Below are positions 60,186-64,000 of a stretch of 64,000 bases of DNA, one piece after another. The position numbers and the translations under genes are program-made. The notes beneath the pieces are model-generated. The model saw nothing but the letters and a program-made list of their open reading frames with translations, did no database searches and was not told the origin of the DNA. The DNA is taken from assembly GCA_008711295.1 (NCBI GenBank), contig VUYV01000074.1, forward strand, positions 3,452,797 to 3,516,796, written 5' to 3'. Source of the stretch: Anarhynchus alexandrinus (taxonomy: Eukaryota; Chordata; Aves; Charadriiformes; Charadriidae). Each line of letters starts with the position of its first letter. Positions within the stretch are counted from its first letter, which is position 1.

Positions 60186-63100
60186 ACAGAGCTCTCCTGA
60201 ATCCCAGGGCAATGTTTACAATAAAATGGTTACTGGGATTCTGGACATCTGCTCTTTTTTGATTAAACGTTGCCAACGGAAATGTATGTTCAGGTGTGGG
60301 GCTGCACACGTGCAGATGGTCTGCGCATACCTGGAGAATCCCTCCATATGCAGGCAAGCCGGCGCATCTGGACAGCCTGCCAGAAGAAAATGTGAAAAAT
60401 TGCTGAATTCCACCTAGACAGAATTTCCAGCTGGAAAAAAGAGGATGTGTCTGGGGAAACCTGGCCACGAGCTATTCCTGCCTCCAGGATCTTGCACTAA
60501 GTCTCTGTACTGAACAGTTTCTGCTAAAATAAATACTCACCTATTCAAACGAGGTCTTTGCACACCAGAAACAGTGTATTAATCACTTGATTATATAGTG
60601 GATTCCTTGCTATTCAACATTCTTTATATTCTTCACTTTAAAACTTCTTGGCTAGTCCAGTCCAGGGAAAGAAATGAGAGTACATAGTTGTATTTATACA
60701 TAAAAGCTTACTGCTTTTGTCATGCCAACACATCCAGCCTGTGTGGACACAATTAATTCATGTAGTTTATGCACATTGCTTGAGAAAAATAAGCTGTAAC
60801 AAAAGAGAGTTTAGTCTGGGGGTTATTTTTACTGCTTTTTATTCTAGCTATGTCATAGATCTAGCTAGCTATCTGTGTCACTCCTCTCCACAGTACCGTG
60901 ACTGCAAAATACATGAATGCAAAATGCTGCAAGTTGGGTGACCTCCCAGGCAAGAGAGGGAAGGAATAATCGAGGAGCTGACAATCAGCGCTCGGTGATT
61001 TGTTCCCGTAACGGTACACGGATCCACTCTAATCAGCAAATACCTTCCTCCTGCTGCATACAGAAGTGCTCCGTCTGTCAGACGGTTCATTTGCAGCAAA
61101 CCCGAATCAGCTCTGCCCGCAATGTGGTCACCTCTAGAGGGCGGTGATTGACTGATTAATGTTTTTGCTGAAATTGAAGAGGATTACTGGCTTATCCTGG
61201 ATTAATCCAGTTGCGATGCTGCAGCTTTTTAGCAAATTACAGCTTCATTGCAGAAAGGTGCAGAGTCTGCCAAAGAAAGATCTCTGTCCAGTTGGAGTGA
61301 TAGAGGAAACGTGGCCAAGTTATGTAGCAGAATTTGGCCCAAGCGCTAGGATGAATTTACAAACTGCCGTGAGATCCTTAATTCTTAGAAATACCAGAGA
61401 CCTTAATTTCTAGAACAGCATTTGTTTGTGCCGTCTCTTGCAGGAACCAATCCATAAGTATATTTAAACCAGAGCAAAACAGGGAAGGAAATCAAATCAG
61501 TCAGCATCAATTGCTCTGAACTCCCAGGTTTATGCTAACAGCTTGCTCTGGTTGGTTTCCAGCACAGAATGGTCCCGTTGTTCAAGCTACCATCCCAGGG
61601 GTGGGCTTACCAGGATTTGGGGGACAGTACTTCCCGTATTAACATCATTTGGTGCAGGAATGGCTTCCAGGGAGAAATAGCTGCCCAGCCCCACCTTTCA
61701 CATGACTTCATCTTCCTCTACCTGCATGTCAGGTAAGAAACTGGTGGCAACATTTCCTGCAGCATCCTGTGATGTTGTGAGTGGTCCATGTTTGCCCCTG
61801 CCCAGCTCCCACACCACCGGTTTCTGTCTGAAGAATATCATTCACCTTCCCCTTTTCCCCCAGACCATTGTCATCATTTTGCTACTTAGCTGCTTTCTTT
61901 AGTTCTTCCATATAATTTCTCCTGCTGCCAATGAACCAAACTCCACTTCTCAGCTCTGCACAGAAGACGGTGATAAGTTCTGTGAAAAAAAGTGTGAGGT
62001 CAGGACAGAGTTTCAGGACAGAGACATCTTTTCTTCTCGTGAGCATGTCTTTGAATTTAAGCTGCTGCTGTGCATTCAGTGTGGTGCTACGTTGCCACAT
62101 TTGTAATTAGCTCTGGAGCTGAAGTATGTGCTCTGCAGCCAAGATGCACATTGTGCTGCTCTGTGCTTTGTGTACCATGCTACAAGGGCTCAAGGGTCAG
62201 AAAGAGTTTATTTCAGTGACAGGTGCCATCAGCACACGTGCCTTTGACAAGGGAGGCGGTGTGAAACCATCAGTACCACTCCCTCTCTTCCCTCTTGGCA
62301 CAGAAAGACAGGGCTGGTCCTCAGTTTGTTATCTTTATATTTAGCATGGAATCCAAGTAGCGTAGCTAGAGGGGATGGAAACACAATCTTCTGATTCTCA
62401 TTTCTGTGTTGCCAGTTTGAATTAGGACCAGGCAGATATTGGCCCAGAATTATTACTATTTGCTTAGCCCCTTTGTATGGTTTCATTGCCTCTCGTCCAT
62501 TAGCCTGTAGACCACTGTGTCCATAGCACAAAAGGCCCTGTCACTCGTCTTGGCCTTCTTCACTCCTCACGGCCACCTTGGGCTGGGAGCCAATGGCGTG
62601 GCACAAAAGATAAACTGTCCTTTTTATTTCCAAACACATCCTTCTGCATCATAGCATGACTGTTAAAGAAAAAGCTTGCATTTCAATAAACTGTTCTTGA
62701 TTGGGATTTTTGCTTTGTTTTGTAAGTGCTTTTTATGGATTCTTAGATGTCATGACCCAGCTCCTATCACAAGCACTTCATTCTAGCACAAAGGACTTGT
62801 TAAAAGTACATATATAGAAACTGCTAGTAGGAAGCCTAACATTCCTGAAGAATGTTCGTGTCTTCAGTTTTTTATGCTACCTTCACTTTGTGGGTTTTGC
62901 TTCTCAAAATCTATCTAGCTGCAAGGAGTCATCTTAAATGGAAGTGACACAGCAAAAGCTACTTTGATAGCTTGCAGATTTAAAAATAGCTGTCTTAACA
63001 TAGTTTTTCCTTCCAAGGTAGAATGTACCTTTAATTGGAAAACATGCATGCAGTGTCTCTTTTCCATAGTTTTGTCTTGCAGTGAGTCGTCTGCTCTCTG

Positions 63101-63820
63101 GCTCTGTATATCTACATGAAAATAGATGGGAATCAGCTTGGTTTCTGATAATTCCCTCTTATATATTGACTGAAAATCTGTGGTGGTTAGTTTAAAATGT
63201 TTCTTCTTCTCTACACAAGATATGAACAAGTGCAACAAAAGTAATGTTGGATGTTCTCCCTGAACCAGTGATGGAGCTATAAAATGCTGGGTGTTGGTTA
63301 ATCTGGTGTCAGAATCGAGCCAATTTTATCAGAAGAGTTTATTGTCTCAAGAAATAAAAATAGATTGAAGGCACCATAATTTGGAATATGTCAGTTGTTT
63401 ATCTCAGAGCCATATGAATCAGTATCAGCTGAGCACTTGACTTGTGGAGATCAGCTCATTATAAATAAAAAAAAATATAGTTTTCATTTGAAAACAAAAA
63501 GTTCTTGGATTGTTTATTAGAATTTTGGTGCAAAACTTTCAAAACTCAAAAAAAATTTCCACTTTTTCTAGCTTCAATGTTGTCTTTATTTCCCATGCTA
63601 AACCCAAAACTAGACTATTTCTAATGACACACTGAAACTGTGAATAATCGTAGCAGTCGGAATGTATCAAGTCCCATGCCTGTGTTCCATGCCAGCTCAA
63701 TCAGAACTTCCCGAGGATATGTGTACTGCTTTGGCCATAACGCCTTCGGGACCCCACACTATTCATCTTGATTTATAAATGACAAATGTGCAACCTTGTG
63801 GGAGCAATCAGTGATCAGTG
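60186..63820. other. Unique non-coding stretch
   Basis: No gene is recognised. Open frames are short and without motifs. The DNA is moderately A+T-rich with no clear repeat. Confidence 0.5.
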
Positions 63821-63825
63821 GAAAG

Positions 63826-63866
63826 GGTGACAGAATTTTAGAGGCTGGAAGGTAGAGTTGCCATGG
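63826..63866 (-). mobile_element. Possible CR1 3'-end stub
   Basis: ACAGAATTTTAGAGGCTGGAAGG is similar to the antisense CR1 terminus (ACAGAATCATAGAGGTTGGAAGG). The match ends after about 25 bases, so it may be chance. Confidence 0.35.
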
Positions 63867-64000
63867 GACAACTTAGTGACAGAAGAGGGAGACTTTTGTG
63901 ATCTAACAGTACTGGCACATGTTGCAGTGAGGGGAAAAGGTGAAAAGTATGATACAGCAAAACTCGCAAGCACGTGTCACCGTACTCGTGTCATCCCTAA

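Noticed and set aside
59941..60468. 175-codon minus-strand frame
   Set aside because: Antisense of the older CR1 and its GATT array; the repeated INQS residues come from the microsatellite.
1..64000. LTR retroelements, CRISPR arrays, operons or a prokaryotic-type system
   Set aside because: No LTR pairs, gag/pol/env-like frames, regularly spaced repeats or bacterial gene organisation were seen; the DNA is avian-type nuclear sequence.

Overview
This is a stretch of vertebrate nuclear DNA, almost certainly from a bird. The recognisable young repeats are all CR1 LINEs or CR1-tailed: a 1.5-kb CR1 on the minus strand at 49.8-51.35 kb, a decayed copy on the plus strand at 59.57-60.19 kb and short 3'-end stubs. 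The CR1 3' octamer (ATTCTATG repeats) is present, and nothing resembling L1, Alu or B1 was seen. The background is deeply decayed amniote repeat: CR1/L3 relics, MIR-like SINE relics and copies of an old palindromic repeat. A turtle or crocodilian source is less likely but not excluded. One ambiguous base lies at 54474.

No complete conventional gene, rRNA or intact tRNA is recognised. The window reads as intergenic or deep-intron sequence. The only certain coding remnant is the C-terminal 476 codons of CR1 ORF2 (reverse transcriptase) at 49911-51341, minus strand. A few open stretches with splice-like edges are listed at low confidence. They are 12209-12616 (minus), 31344-31515 plus 29236-29426 (minus, which would splice in phase) and a 49-nt candidate microexon at 29820-29868 (plus). 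None matches a family I can name.

Layout: 0-8.6 kb is A+T-rich unique sequence with CR1 RT relics at 203-300 and about 4.1 kb. 8.7-11.7 kb is G+C-richer with small CpG clusters. 12-29 kb is mostly unique sequence with MIR-like relics and one exon-like open frame. 29-32 kb holds a CR1 stub and the two-exon candidate. 32-44.8 kb is unique sequence with one MIR. 44.9-46.7 kb holds ancient CR1/L3 relics, and 49.8-51.35 kb the young CR1. 55357-55523 is a chimera of a tRNA-Asn pseudogene and a CR1 3' tail, that is, a SINE. 59.4-60.2 kb is a second CR1, containing a (GATT)8 microsatellite. The rest is unique.

The most interesting item is the tRNA-Asn/CR1 chimera. Its tail matches the 3' end of the CR1 only 4 kb away at 65 of 71 positions. 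This suggests a SINE mobilised by the same CR1 lineage. Coordinates of ancient relics are approximate because they were recognised by eye.
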